Positions 44,405 through 53,541 of a stretch of 64,000 nt of DNA are shown piece after piece; the stretch's first letter is position 1, and the number at the start of each line of letters is the position of its first letter. The DNA lies in NCBI RefSeq assembly GCF_002078505.1, contig NZ_LUAV01000018.1, positions 14,195-78,194 of the forward strand, written 5' to 3'. A program made the position numbers and the translations under genes. The stretch is from Ensifer aridi. GTDB lineage: Bacteria > Pseudomonadota > Alphaproteobacteria > Rhizobiales > Rhizobiaceae. The notes beneath the pieces were generated by a model. The model did no database searches and was not told the DNA's origin. It worked only from the letters and a program-made list of their open reading frames with translations.

Positions 44405-45409
44405 GTGACCGTCTCCTTGAATGACATAGCCGAGCGCGCGGGCGTCTCCGTGAAGACGGTTTCGGGTGCGCTGCATGGCGGATCGGCCCGCATGTCGGAG
44501 CAGACCCGGCTACGCGTCAAGGAGATCGCCGAGGAACTCGGCTACGTCACCAACCTCGCCGCGCGCAGCATGCGGCAGGGCTGGATGCCGCTTATTGGCG
44601 TCGTTGCCGACGAGTTGATCACCTCGCCGTTCGCGACGGAAATCATCCGCGGGCTCGACGGCGCGGCGCGAGCCTCTGACATGGCGGTTTTCGCAATGAC
44701 GCTGAACGGAAGCCGCGATGTAGGCGCGGTGATCGAAGAAGTGCGCCGCTTTCGGCCGCGGGCGATCGCCTATGCCGCCATGTACCACAAGACGGTCGCG
44801 CTGCCGGAGGCGTTTGTCGAGACAGTCGGCGTGATGATCAATTGCCGCGAAGCGAACAACCGGGTGACCTCACTGGTACCGGATGAGTTTGGCGCCGCCC
44901 GTGACATCACCAGTTACCTGGTCGAAGCCGGACGAAAGAACATCGCCTTCATCAACCTGCCCGGCCTGCTCGCCGGCGAATTGCGCGAGGCCGGTTTCCG
45001 ACAGGCGATCACCGAGGCGGGCCTTGATGGCGCCGGCACCCGCGTGTTGCCGGCTGTTCGCAGAGCGATTTATAGCGACAGAGCGCACAGCCTCGTTCTT
45101 TCCCACATTACCGAACTGATGAGTGGACCGGACCGTCCGGATGCGATCCTGTGCGGCAACGACCGTGTGGCCATGGAGGCCTATGCGGCGCTACGCCGCG
45201 TTGGCGCGCAGATCCCCGACGACGTCGCCGTCGCCAGCTTCGACAACCAGGTCGATATTGCCTCGCGGCTCGATCCGCCCTTGACGACCATGGCCCTGCC
45301 GCACCGGGCGATGGGCCGACTGGCCGCCGACATCCTGCTTGGCGGCGATACGACACCGGGCGAGTTGCACAAGCTTCCGTTCCAATTGGTAGAGCGGTCA
45401 TCCGTATAA
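44405..45409 (+). CDS. LacI family repressor of fructan cluster 2
   Basis: GTG 44405 with AGGTGA just upstream starts VTVSLNDIAERAGVSVKTVSGALHGG, the LacI helix-turn-helix. 334 residues. The hinge is NLAARSMRQGWMPLIGVVAD and the effector domain includes DAILCGNDRVAMEAYAAL and VAVASFDNQ. It resembles the cluster 1 regulator (both carry a VMINCR segment and AMYHK/TMYHR), so the two are paralogues. It lies upstream of, and codirectional with, the binding protein at 45451. The palindromes at 44378 and 45455 are its likely sites. Confidence 0.92.
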   Translation: MTVSLNDIAERAGVSVKTVSGALHGGSARMSEQTRLRVKEIAEELGYVTNLAARSMRQGWMPLIGVVADELITSPFATEIIRGLDGAARASDMAVFAMTLNGSRDVGAVIEEVRRFRPRAIAYAAMYHKTVALPEAFVETVGVMINCREANNRVTSLVPDEFGAARDITSYLVEAGRKNIAFINLPGLLAGELREAGFRQAITEAGLDGAGTRVLPAVRRAIYSDRAHSLVLSHITELMSGPDRPDAILCGNDRVAMEAYAALRRVGAQIPDDVAVASFDNQVDIASRLDPPLTTMALPHRAMGRLAADILLGGDTTPGELHKLPFQLVERSSV

Positions 45410-45450
45410 ATCAGTAGCCACGTAAAACCCGTTGAGGAGGAGAAACAGTG

Positions 45451-46734
45451 ATGGGTAATCGATTACTTTCGTTCCTAATGGCATCGGTCGCGCTCGGAGG
45501 CCTGGCCGAAGCAAAAACCGTCATTCACGTGATGCACCAGGGAGACCCCGGCTGGGTCTCGACCTATGGCGAAGTCGCCAAGCGCTTCGAGGCCGCCAAC
45601 CCGGATGTCGATATCGAACTCATCTATGCGCCACACGACGCCTATAACGAGAAGTTCAGCGCCGCGGTCATGTCAAAACAGTTGCCGGACGTCATGGAAC
45701 TCGACGCACCCTTCCTCGCCAACTACGTCTGGTCGGGCTACCTGCAGCCGATCAAGCCGCTGATCGACCAGGACATCCTCGACGACATGACGGAGTCCAA
45801 TGTCGCCCAGGGCACCTATCCGGTTGACAAGGAGCTCTACGCCGTCGGCCTCACCGACTCCTCCGTCGTTCTCTACGGCAACCGGAAATATCTGGAAGCG
45901 ATTGGCGCCCGCATCCCGAAGGGCGTTGACGACGCCTGGACGCGCGAGGAGTTCGAAGGCTACCTCGAAAAGCTCTCGAAGCTCGAGGGCGTCAAGTGGC
46001 CGATCGACACGTTCCGTGGCTACGGCATCAAGACCGAGTGGATTACCTATGCCTACGGTCCCATCCTGCAGTCGGCCGGCTGCGACCTCATCGACCGCAA
46101 GACCTGGAAATCCGTGGGAACGCTCGACAGCGATCCTTGTGTCGATGCGCTGACGATGATGCAGAAATGGGTGAAGAACGGCTGGGTTGTGCCGCAATCC
46201 TCCGGCACCAACCAGTTCTTCGCCGAAGGCCATCCCGCGGCGCTCGCGCTCGGCGGTCACTGGTTCTATGCCGAGGCCGCGGCTTCGATGAAGGACGATA
46301 TCGTCGTCATGCCGCTGCCGAAGTTTGGGCCGAAGGGCGCAAGCCCCAACGGCACCTGGATCTGGGGCATCACCACCGCCTCGGAACATCCGGAGATTGC
46401 TGGCAAGTTCGTCAGCTTCATGCTCAAGGACAAGGCACTCCGCAACTATGCGAAGGAGGATTCCGCCTATCCCGGTTTGAAGAGCTTCGCCGCCGATTCG
46501 CCGCTTTACGCTAACGGCGGTCCGATGGCCGTCGCCTTCGAGCAGGCATCGAAGACCGCGATCGCACGGCCGCCGCATCCGGCCTATCCGATCATCACCT
46601 CGGCCTTCATGGGGGCAGTCGACGAGATCTTCAATGGCGGCGACGTCAAAGCCGCTCTGACCGCCGCGGCCGAGAAGATCGACGAGGACATCGAAGAAAA
46701 CGACGGCTACCCGCCCTTCGACGAACAGCAATAG
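45451..46734 (+). CDS. ABC sugar-binding protein, family 1 (fructan cluster 2)
   Basis: ATG 45451 or GTG 45448 can serve as start; AGGAGG (45435-45440) fits both. About 427 residues. The signal is MGNRLLSFLMASVALGGLAEA and the mature start KTVIHVMHQGDPGWVSTYGEVAKRFE. SBP_bac_1 features include DVMELDAPFLANYVWSGYL, NGTWIWGITTASEHPEIAGKF and FMGAVDEIFNGGDVKAAL. It captures the oligosaccharide that the cluster 2 permeases import. Codons 2-6 coincide with a perfect 12-base palindrome, listed separately, so repressor binding could overlap translation initiation signals. Confidence 0.92.
   Translation: MGNRLLSFLMASVALGGLAEAKTVIHVMHQGDPGWVSTYGEVAKRFEAANPDVDIELIYAPHDAYNEKFSAAVMSKQLPDVMELDAPFLANYVWSGYLQPIKPLIDQDILDDMTESNVAQGTYPVDKELYAVGLTDSSVVLYGNRKYLEAIGARIPKGVDDAWTREEFEGYLEKLSKLEGVKWPIDTFRGYGIKTEWITYAYGPILQSAGCDLIDRKTWKSVGTLDSDPCVDALTMMQKWVKNGWVVPQSSGTNQFFAEGHPAALALGGHWFYAEAAASMKDDIVVMPLPKFGPKGASPNGTWIWGITTASEHPEIAGKFVSFMLKDKALRNYAKEDSAYPGLKSFAADSPLYANGGPMAVAFEQASKTAIARPPHPAYPIITSAFMGAVDEIFNGGDVKAALTAAAEKIDEDIEENDGYPPFDEQQ
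45455..45466 (+). promoter_or_regulatory. LacI-type operator overlapping the first codons of the binding-protein gene
   Basis: GTAATCGATTAC is a perfect 12-base palindrome preceded by GG, matching the core of the operator at 44378-44393. It lies inside the coding start, where a bound repressor would act as a roadblock to transcription. Confidence 0.6.
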
Positions 46735-46819
46735 CGCCCGCATGCGGCCGCGTGGCACCAATGCCGCGCGGCCGCGGCAGCCGATAGGCAGGCTACTATT
46801 TTCAGATGAGGAGGAGATC

Positions 46820-47761
46820 ATGACCCTGCAGCAACCGGCGCTGCCAGCGACGGCTGTCGCGACGCGCCCCGCCCGGCGAAGAGACAGGGCCCGCCTGTTC
46901 CAGGAGATCGGCATGCTTGCGCCAGCCGTGGCCCTGCTGACGATCTTCCTCGTCGTGCCGTTCCTCCTGTCCTTCTGGACGGCGATGACCAACCAGCCAC
47001 TGGTGCCGCGACCGACGCCGGTCCGCTTTATTGGGCTCACCAATTTCCTGCGCATCTTCAAGGACGATCTGTTCTGGACCTCGCTCTGGAACGTCTCGCG
47101 CTTCACCTTCTGGATCCTGCCCGTGCAATGTGGTCTTGCCTTCGCCACCGCACTGCTGCTCCACCAGAAGCTGCCGCTCCGCAATTTCTTCCGTGGCCTG
47201 TTCTTCCTGCCGGCAATCACCTCGATGGTCGTCGTCTGCGTCATTTGGGGAACGCTGCTCCAATATCCGACGGGGCCATTTAACCAGGTGATCGGCTTTC
47301 TTTCCGGCGGCCGCATCCAGCCGATCGACTGGCTCGGCGACCCCAACTGGGCGATGTTCTCGATCGTCCTTCTGTCCGCCTGGCAGGCCTATGGCTTTCA
47401 GATGATCGTCTATCTCGCAGGCCTGCAGGGCATTCCCGATGAGCTCTATGACGCGGCCAGGATTGATGGCGCCAATGCGTTCCAGCGCTTTTGGCACGTC
47501 ACCATGCCGGGTCTCAGGCCGACGCATGTCTTCGTGCTGGTGATCACCACGATCCAGGCCTTCAAGCTCTATACCCAGGTTGCGATCCTGACCCAGGGCG
47601 GGCCGAGGAGCAGCACCGAGACCGTCGTGCACTACATGGTGCGCGCGGGCTTCGAAGAGCAGAAGCTCGGCTACGCCTCGGCCGTCTCGGTCATTCTCTT
47701 CCTCATCGTCCTCGTCATCGCGCTCCTTCAGCGCCAGCTCCTGAGGCGTTTCGATGTCTGA
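46820..47761 (+). CDS. ABC sugar permease, MalF type (cluster 2)
   Basis: ATG 46820 follows GAGGAGGAG. About 313 residues. The first helix is IGMLAPAVALLTIFLVVPFLLSFW, the EAA loop is ELYDAARIDGANAFQRFWHVTMPGLRP, and a QGGPRSSTETVVHYMVRAGFEEQKLGYASA segment is typical of MalF proteins. The next gene starts inside its last codons. Confidence 0.95.
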   Translation: MTLQQPALPATAVATRPARRRDRARLFQEIGMLAPAVALLTIFLVVPFLLSFWTAMTNQPLVPRPTPVRFIGLTNFLRIFKDDLFWTSLWNVSRFTFWILPVQCGLAFATALLLHQKLPLRNFFRGLFFLPAITSMVVVCVIWGTLLQYPTGPFNQVIGFLSGGRIQPIDWLGDPNWAMFSIVLLSAWQAYGFQMIVYLAGLQGIPDELYDAARIDGANAFQRFWHVTMPGLRPTHVFVLVITTIQAFKLYTQVAILTQGGPRSSTETVVHYMVRAGFEEQKLGYASAVSVILFLIVLVIALLQRQLLRRFDV

Positions 47762-48647
47762 TCTCGCTATCCCCACATTACAGACCGAGGCACGGCGCGA
47801 GCGCTCCGCGATCGGTTCGCTGCGCCTCGTCCAGACCGCCTGCATCCTCGTCATCGCGCTGGTCATCGTTTCGCCGCTGTTCATGCTGCTGATCGCCAGC
47901 CTGAAGGACGACCGCTTCCAAATTCTGGCCGATATGGGCAGTTTCCGCGCCTTCTGGGTCTCCAATCCGAGGCTCTCGAACTTCGCCGAGGTGAGCAATC
48001 TCTCCGGCGAGCTCGCCTTTGGCCGCTACCTGCTGAACTCGCTGTTCATTCTTGGCTGCACGGTCGGCGCCGGTCTGATCGTCAACTCGATGGCCGGGTT
48101 TGTGCTCGCCTGGGGTACGTTGCGCGGCCGCGCCCTGGTCCTGTCCTTGGTCATCGCCCTCTACGTGATTCCCCAGGAGAGCATCATCATGCCGCTCGTG
48201 ATCATGGTGTCGCGCGCCGGGATGACCGACACTTTCGCGGTGCAGATCGTGCCCTGGGTCGCAAGCCCGCTGTATATCTTCCTGTTCTACCAGTTCTTCG
48301 CCCAGCTTCCGAAGGAGCTCTTCGAAGCGGCCGAGATGGATGGCGCGTCGGTGTTCCGCATCTACCGTTCGATCTTCCTGCCGTTGAGCCTGCCGGCGCT
48401 CGCCACCGTCTCGATTCTGATGGGGATCGAGAGTTGGAACCAGTATCTCTGGCCGATCCTGGTGACGCAGACCGACTATGCCCGGCCGATCGCCGTCGCC
48501 ATCGCCACCTTCTTCGGTCAGGACAGCATCTATTGGGACCGCGCCATGGCAGCCTCCGTCCTGATGATGATCCCGATCCTCGCCCTCTATCTCGCCTTCC
48601 AACGCTGGTTCGTAAGTTCCTTTGTTGGCTCCGCCGTGAAAGGTTGA
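47754..48647 (+). CDS. ABC sugar permease, MalG type (cluster 2)
   Basis: 297 residues overlapping the previous gene by eight bases. Helices include ILVIALVIVSPLFMLLIASLKDDRF, the EAA loop is ELFEAAEMDGASVFRIYRSIFLPLSLP, and the end FVSSFVGSAVKG is characteristic. It is inner-membrane and pairs with the MalF-type protein. Confidence 0.95.
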   Translation: MSDLAIPTLQTEARRERSAIGSLRLVQTACILVIALVIVSPLFMLLIASLKDDRFQILADMGSFRAFWVSNPRLSNFAEVSNLSGELAFGRYLLNSLFILGCTVGAGLIVNSMAGFVLAWGTLRGRALVLSLVIALYVIPQESIIMPLVIMVSRAGMTDTFAVQIVPWVASPLYIFLFYQFFAQLPKELFEAAEMDGASVFRIYRSIFLPLSLPALATVSILMGIESWNQYLWPILVTQTDYARPIAVAIATFFGQDSIYWDRAMAASVLMMIPILALYLAFQRWFVSSFVGSAVKG

Positions 48648-48650
48648 TCA

Positions 48651-50372
48651 ATGACAAGCCATGCAATCCTCTCCTCGCCCCTCGGCGGCAGCCTGAAGAC
48701 ATTCAGCGCCACGTTGCCGGCCGGAACGACGCTTCATGCGTGGCTGAAGCCGGTCGATGCAGTTACGCCTGCCGAACTGAAAGCGAGCCGGGACGGACAG
48801 GAAATCGGCCGCCTCACGGCGGAAAACGCAGAGGAGTTCGAGTTCCGGGCGCTGGTGATCGGAACGGCCGGCGAAACGTCTTTTAGTTATGACGCCGCGA
48901 TCACGAGCCTCTCCGTCGTCTATGCCTTTTCGGAGGCGGACGTTCTGGAAACGGGCATCACTGTTCTTTACAGCGGCGAGGGGAATTCCACACCCGCCGT
49001 GCCTGGCAGCTATCATTTCCGTCCACCATTCGGCTGGATGAACGACCCGAACGGTTTCGGCCGTTTCGGCGAAAAGGTTCATCTCTTCTATCAGCACTAC
49101 CCCCATAGCCTGCGCTGGAACACGATGCATTGGGGCCATGCGGTCTCCGACGACTATCTCCACTGGAAGCACCTGCCAATCTTCCTGTTACCGTCGGCGG
49201 AACTCTCCGCTCGCGCCGACGGCCGCGGCGGCGCCTTCTCCGGCTCGGCAATTCGGCTTGCTGGAGAGGAGGCCGCGATCCGTGTCTTCTTCACCGAACA
49301 GGTCAAAGACCGCAAGCCGGAAGAGCAGATCCAGTTGACCGCCGTCAGCCGTGACCAGATCAGCGCCGGCCCGGCGGAGATCATCCTGCCGGAACGGCCG
49401 GCCGGCCTCGACCTGACGATCGATTTTCGTGACCCCTATGTGATCAAAGGCCCGGACGGCCGCTGGAAGATGCTCGTCGGCAGCCGCGATCACGCGGGAG
49501 GAGTGATCCTGCTCTACGATACGGCCGATCCAGGCGCCGCCACGGGCTGGAACTTCGTCAGCATCCTTCACCGCGAAAACCGCTTCGGCATGACCGCCGC
49601 CGAATGCCCCTGCATCGTGCCGCTCGGTGGTCCCGCCGACGACCCGCAAACCCGTTGGGCGCTGATCTTCGCACTGCTCACCAGCCGCGATCCGGCAACG
49701 GCGCGACGCAATATCACCCTTGCAACGGTCGGCCGCTTCGACGGCCGTACCTTCGTCAAGGAATTCGAGCAGGAACTCGACTTCGCAACCGACGCCTATG
49801 CCTTCCAGGCCTTCGTCGATCATTCCGGCCCCGTGGGCATTGCGTGGCTGGCGAACTGGACGGAGATTTCGAAGAAGATCGATTTCCCGACAGCCATGAC
49901 GCTTCCGCGTCGAGTCGTGCGCGAGCACGGTGTGTTGCTGACGCCGCCGATCGATGCGGTCGACAGCTTACGCCAGGAGTTGCTCGACGAGCGCCGGCTG
50001 CTCGCCGGAGACAAGGTCGAGCTCACCAACGGAGCCGTCGAGATCGTCATCGATCTCACCGCGCCCGGCGCCAGCTTCGATCTCGAATTCGACCATCCCG
50101 ACGTCGAGCTCGGCGTCCGGCTCGATGCAGAGGGCCTGAGCATCCTCTACGACGTTCCGGACGGCAAATTGCTGCCCCGCTACATCGCGGCCGGGGCGAG
50201 GCCCTCGACGCTGCGCATATTTCTCGACGTCGGCTCGATCGAGGTCTTTGCCGACAACGGCCGATGGACCGGGACCAAGCGCTTGCCCGGATTTGCGAGC
50301 GTGCGTTCCGCCCGCCTCACGGCACCCAGAGACAATGTCGCCGCGGCCAGCATCTGGCAGCTCAAGCTCTAA
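48651..50372 (+). CDS. GH32 beta-fructosidase, intracellular (cluster 2)
   Basis: 573 residues starting three bases after the permease stop. After about 120 N-terminal residues come WMNDPNG (129-135, nucleophile Asp132), FRDP (259-262, Asp261) and AECP (acid/base Glu318). A C-terminal sandwich ends with the IFLDVGSIEVFADNGRW motif. There is no signal peptide. It hydrolyses imported fructo-oligosaccharides to fructose. It has the same architecture as the cluster 1 enzyme at 26486-28213 but clearly different sequence, so the two clusters may handle different chain lengths or linkages. Confidence 0.93.
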   Translation: MTSHAILSSPLGGSLKTFSATLPAGTTLHAWLKPVDAVTPAELKASRDGQEIGRLTAENAEEFEFRALVIGTAGETSFSYDAAITSLSVVYAFSEADVLETGITVLYSGEGNSTPAVPGSYHFRPPFGWMNDPNGFGRFGEKVHLFYQHYPHSLRWNTMHWGHAVSDDYLHWKHLPIFLLPSAELSARADGRGGAFSGSAIRLAGEEAAIRVFFTEQVKDRKPEEQIQLTAVSRDQISAGPAEIILPERPAGLDLTIDFRDPYVIKGPDGRWKMLVGSRDHAGGVILLYDTADPGAATGWNFVSILHRENRFGMTAAECPCIVPLGGPADDPQTRWALIFALLTSRDPATARRNITLATVGRFDGRTFVKEFEQELDFATDAYAFQAFVDHSGPVGIAWLANWTEISKKIDFPTAMTLPRRVVREHGVLLTPPIDAVDSLRQELLDERRLLAGDKVELTNGAVEIVIDLTAPGASFDLEFDHPDVELGVRLDAEGLSILYDVPDGKLLPRYIAAGARPSTLRIFLDVGSIEVFADNGRWTGTKRLPGFASVRSARLTAPRDNVAAASIWQLKL

Positions 50373-50395
50373 CAGGCAATCAACGGGAGGTATTC

Positions 50396-51442
50396 ATGGC
50401 ATCCGTCTCGATCGATCAGGTTCGCAAGCAATACGGCGCCGTTCCGGTGATTCATGACGTCTCCATGGACATCGAAGATGGCGAGTTCGTCACCCTCGTC
50501 GGCCCCTCCGGCTGCGGCAAGTCGACCCTGTTGCGCATGCTGGCCGGGCTCGAGGATATCAGCGGCGGCGAAATCCGCATCGGTGGTCGCGTCGTCAACG
50601 ACGTCGCGCCGAAAGAGCGCGACATCGCCATGGTCTTCCAGAGCTATGCCCTCTATCCGCACATGACCGTCGCGGAAAACATGGGCTTCGCGCTGAAGCT
50701 GAAGGGCCAGGACAGAGCGACGATTGAAAAGAGCGTGCGCGAAGCGGCCGACATCCTCGCGCTCGGGCCTCTGCTCGATCGGCTGCCGAAACAGCTTTCC
50801 GGCGGCCAGCGTCAGCGAGTGGCAATGGGACGGGCGATCGTCCGTCAGCCGCAGGTCTACCTATTTGACGAGCCGCTCTCGAACCTCGACGCCAAGCTGC
50901 GCGTCACGATGCGCGCCGAAATCAAGGACCTGCATCAGCGGCTGAAGACGACCACCGTCTACGTCACCCACGACCAGATCGAGGCGATGACGATGGCCGA
51001 CCGGATCGTCGTCATGCGCGGCGGCAACGTCGAGCAGATCGGCAAACCGCTCGAGCTCTACGACCGGCCGGCGAACACCTTCGTCGCAACCTTCATCGGC
51101 TCGCCGGCGATGAATCTGTTCGACGGGGCGATCAACAATGGGCAGTTCGTCACCCAAGGCGGGGTGGCGCTTCCAATGCCTGAGGGCTATCAAGGCGCGA
51201 CGGCGGCGGTCTACGGCGTCCGTCCGGAACATCTCTCCATTGTCGATGAGGGGGCGCCGGCTAGGGTGATCGTGGTCGAGCCGACCGGATCGGAAACGCA
51301 TGTGCTCGCAAAGCTCGGATCTTCGGACGTGACGATCGTGCTGCGCGACCGGGTCGACTTACAGCCTGGCCAGCCCATCAAGATCGCTCCCGACATGAGA
51401 AGGATTCACCTCTTTACATCGCAAGGCATTCGCACAATGTAA
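50396..51442 (+). CDS. ABC sugar importer ATPase, MalK/UgpC type (cluster 2)
   Basis: ATG 50396 has GGGAGG upstream; the frame is open much further left, but that part only overlaps the GH32 gene. 348 residues. Walker A VGPSGCGKST, Q-loop MVFQSYALYPHMTV, signature LSGGQRQRVAMGRAI, Walker B LFDEPLSNLDAKLR, H-loop VTHDQIEAM, and a C-terminal TOBE domain (YGVRPEHLSIVDE). It completes the importer. In cluster 1 the ATPase precedes the hydrolases; here it follows the GH32 gene. Confidence 0.95.
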   Translation: MASVSIDQVRKQYGAVPVIHDVSMDIEDGEFVTLVGPSGCGKSTLLRMLAGLEDISGGEIRIGGRVVNDVAPKERDIAMVFQSYALYPHMTVAENMGFALKLKGQDRATIEKSVREAADILALGPLLDRLPKQLSGGQRQRVAMGRAIVRQPQVYLFDEPLSNLDAKLRVTMRAEIKDLHQRLKTTTVYVTHDQIEAMTMADRIVVMRGGNVEQIGKPLELYDRPANTFVATFIGSPAMNLFDGAINNGQFVTQGGVALPMPEGYQGATAAVYGVRPEHLSIVDEGAPARVIVVEPTGSETHVLAKLGSSDVTIVLRDRVDLQPGQPIKIAPDMRRIHLFTSQGIRTM

Positions 51443-51506
51443 CGGGTTCTCCGGGAACATTACCGGCGGGGATTGCACGGTGAAGCCAAGGCGGCGTCGG
51501 CGCCGG

Positions 51507-52091
51507 TCAGGAAGTTTCATTGGCGCCCTGATGCGGATGCTGCGATTTCCGTGACGCCATGGCTCCTGCCGCCAGACCGAGTGCCAGTGCGGCGTAGGTC
51601 AGTCCGATCGATCTCTTCGAGAGAACGGTCTCCCAACCGGGTGTCAGCCGCTTCGGAACCAGGTGGTAGTCGACTACGTAGGCAATAGCGGCGGTCAGCG
51701 CCGCCTTGCGCAGTATGACGGTCGGCTCCCTGGAGCGGTCGGCCGCCAGCCATGCTTCGAAGGGCAGAGCCCAGAAGATCGCCGACAGATGATGAGTGCA
51801 GTAACCGAGCAACGTGTGCTTCGCGTCCGCAACCCTGACGTGGCCGGCATCCTCGCCATGAAGCCAATGGCTCGTGGCATTGGTTGGCTGGAAAATGCTC
51901 CGTCCCTCCACTCCGGCCAGCAGCGCCAATGCCACCGTTGTCGTCAGGCTCGCGATCGTTCCGCTGGTGACGGCCAACGTGAACGGGCTGCTCCGGCTTT
52001 GCGGCGACCAATGTTCAAGGCCTGCCGCGCTGATACGCTGGTTGGAGGAGGAGGTGCTATCTAAAACAAGATCGTGCCCAATCGCCGACAT
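51507..52091 (-). CDS. Small membrane protein of unknown function
   Basis: 194 residues with about four hydrophobic stretches: TLAVTSGTIASLTTTVALALLAG, CTHHLSAIFWALPFEAWL, AALTAAIAYVVDYHLV and TYAALALGLAAGAMAS. Histidine-containing loops (ATSHWLHGEDA, HTLLGYCTHH) might bind metal or haem. I do not recognise the family. It converges with the cluster 2 ATPase, 64 bases apart. Confidence 0.65.
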   Translation of the reverse strand: MSAIGHDLVLDSTSSSNQRISAAGLEHWSPQSRSSPFTLAVTSGTIASLTTTVALALLAGVEGRSIFQPTNATSHWLHGEDAGHVRVADAKHTLLGYCTHHLSAIFWALPFEAWLAADRSREPTVILRKAALTAAIAYVVDYHLVPKRLTPGWETVLSKRSIGLTYAALALGLAAGAMASRKSQHPHQGANETS

Positions 52092-52531
52092 TCGCTTGCC
52101 TCACGGTTTGTACACCCCAATCGCTGCAACGTCGCGATGTTCCGCGCGCTTCAGCAGCTTCGGCTCATTCGAGAAAGAATGCATGCAAACCGCGAAACCA
52201 ATAAACGGACGCAAATGTCCGGCAAATGCGCGGCTCGTGTCAATGGCCGCGTCCGGCTCGGGATCCGGCCGTTCTGATTACTTGCTAGCGCGGTCCGCAA
52301 CGGGTCGGAACTGGACCCAGATGTCTCCGACGGATGGTAAGCTGCAGTTCGCGCACCGGGGCTCGGCGCGCCGAAGGATTACAGGCTGGGATGGAGCCAG
52401 CGCCTCCCGGAACTGGTCCCGTCCGATTCATTTAAATTGGGACAATCGAGACATAGAGGAATTGAATTGGCTTGATTATCCGGCGAAATCGGTCTTCATT
52501 GTCCCGAATTCGAGGGCAAATGGGGTGGTCC
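52092..52531. other. Intergenic, 440 bases, no gene recognised
   Basis: It lies between the divergent membrane protein and the LysR gene, so it should carry their promoters. Only short frames without family features are visible. A weak echo of the dispersed element (CCGCAACGGGTCGG) is near 52295-52308. Confidence 0.5.
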
Positions 52532-53464
52532 ATGCTGCGTGACTTCAGCGATACGGTGGCGTTCGTAAAGGTCGTGCAGGAGGGCAGCTTCACCGGTGCT
52601 GCGCGGGCGCTGCGAACGCCGAAGACGCGGATCAGCCGCAAGGTTCAGGAACTGGAGGCGCGGTTAGGGGCCCAGCTTCTCCACAGGACAACACGCAGCC
52701 TGAAGCTCACCGAGGCTGGCACGATCTACTTCCAGCGTTGCGAGGGCTTGGTCAAAGATATCGAAGATGCCGAAAGTGCTGTGGCCGAACTGCAGCAAAA
52801 TCCCAAGGGCTGGCTCAGGATCACAGCTCCACACTGGTTGTCGACGCGCATTCTGGCGCCGGTGCTCAGCGAATTCAGAAGGTTCTACCCGGATGTCTAT
52901 CCGCAGTTGCTTCTGGCCCATGAGGTGCTGGATGTCGTTGCCAAGGAGATTGATATCGCGCTGCGTCTGTCGGAGGGGCCGTTGCCCGATTCCTCGCTCA
53001 GTGCCCGCCGGCTTGGCGACCTGCCAATGGGCATATATGCGGCTCCCGCTTATCTTGAAAGGCACGGGAGCCCCTCGAACCCGGCAGAGCTCGTCAATCA
53101 TGCTTGCCTGTTGACACAGTTCTATTTCGACAAGCCGGTCCACGCCTGGCCGCTGATGCGCGAGGGGCGCCGCAACGAGTTCCCGGTACGCCCCGTTGCG
53201 GTGGCCAGCGATCCCGAAGGGTTGCACGGCTTTCTGCTGGCGGGCGAAGGTCTGCAAATGACCAGTGATCTCCGTGTCAGGTCGGACGTCGCCGCAGGAC
53301 GTCTCGTCCGCGTGCTCCCCGAATGGTCCGGGCCGGCCCCCACGCTTTACGCGATGAGAGCCGGCGGGCGTATCCAGCCGCCAAAGGTCAGGGCATTCCT
53401 CGACTTTCTGGTGCCGAGGATGAACCTCAATGAGATCCGCGAGAATGCGGCTGCTTCGCAATGA
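52532..53464 (+). CDS. LysR family transcriptional regulator
   Basis: ATG 52532 begins MLRDFSDTVAFVKVVQEGSFTGAARAL, the usual LysR start; GGGGTGG lies upstream. 310 residues. The helix-turn-helix is GAARALRTPKTRISRKVQELEARLGAQLLHRTTR, followed by an effector domain of the PgrR/AaeR group with LRITAPHWLSTRILAPVLSEF and ALRLSEGPLPDSSLSARRLGD. It probably controls a neighbouring gene, possibly the convergent hydrolase at 53542-54507, though a divergent target would be more usual. Confidence 0.9.
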   Translation: MLRDFSDTVAFVKVVQEGSFTGAARALRTPKTRISRKVQELEARLGAQLLHRTTRSLKLTEAGTIYFQRCEGLVKDIEDAESAVAELQQNPKGWLRITAPHWLSTRILAPVLSEFRRFYPDVYPQLLLAHEVLDVVAKEIDIALRLSEGPLPDSSLSARRLGDLPMGIYAAPAYLERHGSPSNPAELVNHACLLTQFYFDKPVHAWPLMREGRRNEFPVRPVAVASDPEGLHGFLLAGEGLQMTSDLRVRSDVAAGRLVRVLPEWSGPAPTLYAMRAGGRIQPPKVRAFLDFLVPRMNLNEIRENAAASQ

Positions 53465-53499
53465 TCGGCTCTGCGGCAGGGGCACGGTGAGGTGGAGCC

Positions 53500-53527
53500 G
53501 GCGCAACGGGCTCCGCTCCGTTGCGCC
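53500..53527. terminator. Bidirectional terminator between convergent genes
   Basis: A perfect 10-base-pair stem (GGCGCAACGG / CCGTTGCGCC) has an 8-base loop. GTCGTTTTT follows on the right. It sits between the LysR stop and the end of the hydrolase gene, so it can serve both. Confidence 0.7.
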
Positions 53528-53541
53528 GCTATGGGTCGTTT

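Noticed and set aside
45673..47346. A 557-codon open frame on the - strand
   Set aside because: It spans antisense of the binding protein and the MalF-type permease of cluster 2, both well supported on the + strand.
49604..50395. The upstream extension of the cluster 2 ATPase frame
   Set aside because: The frame is open inside the GH32 gene, but its product there is arginine-rich nonsense. A clear ribosome site and a canonical ATPase start are at 50396.
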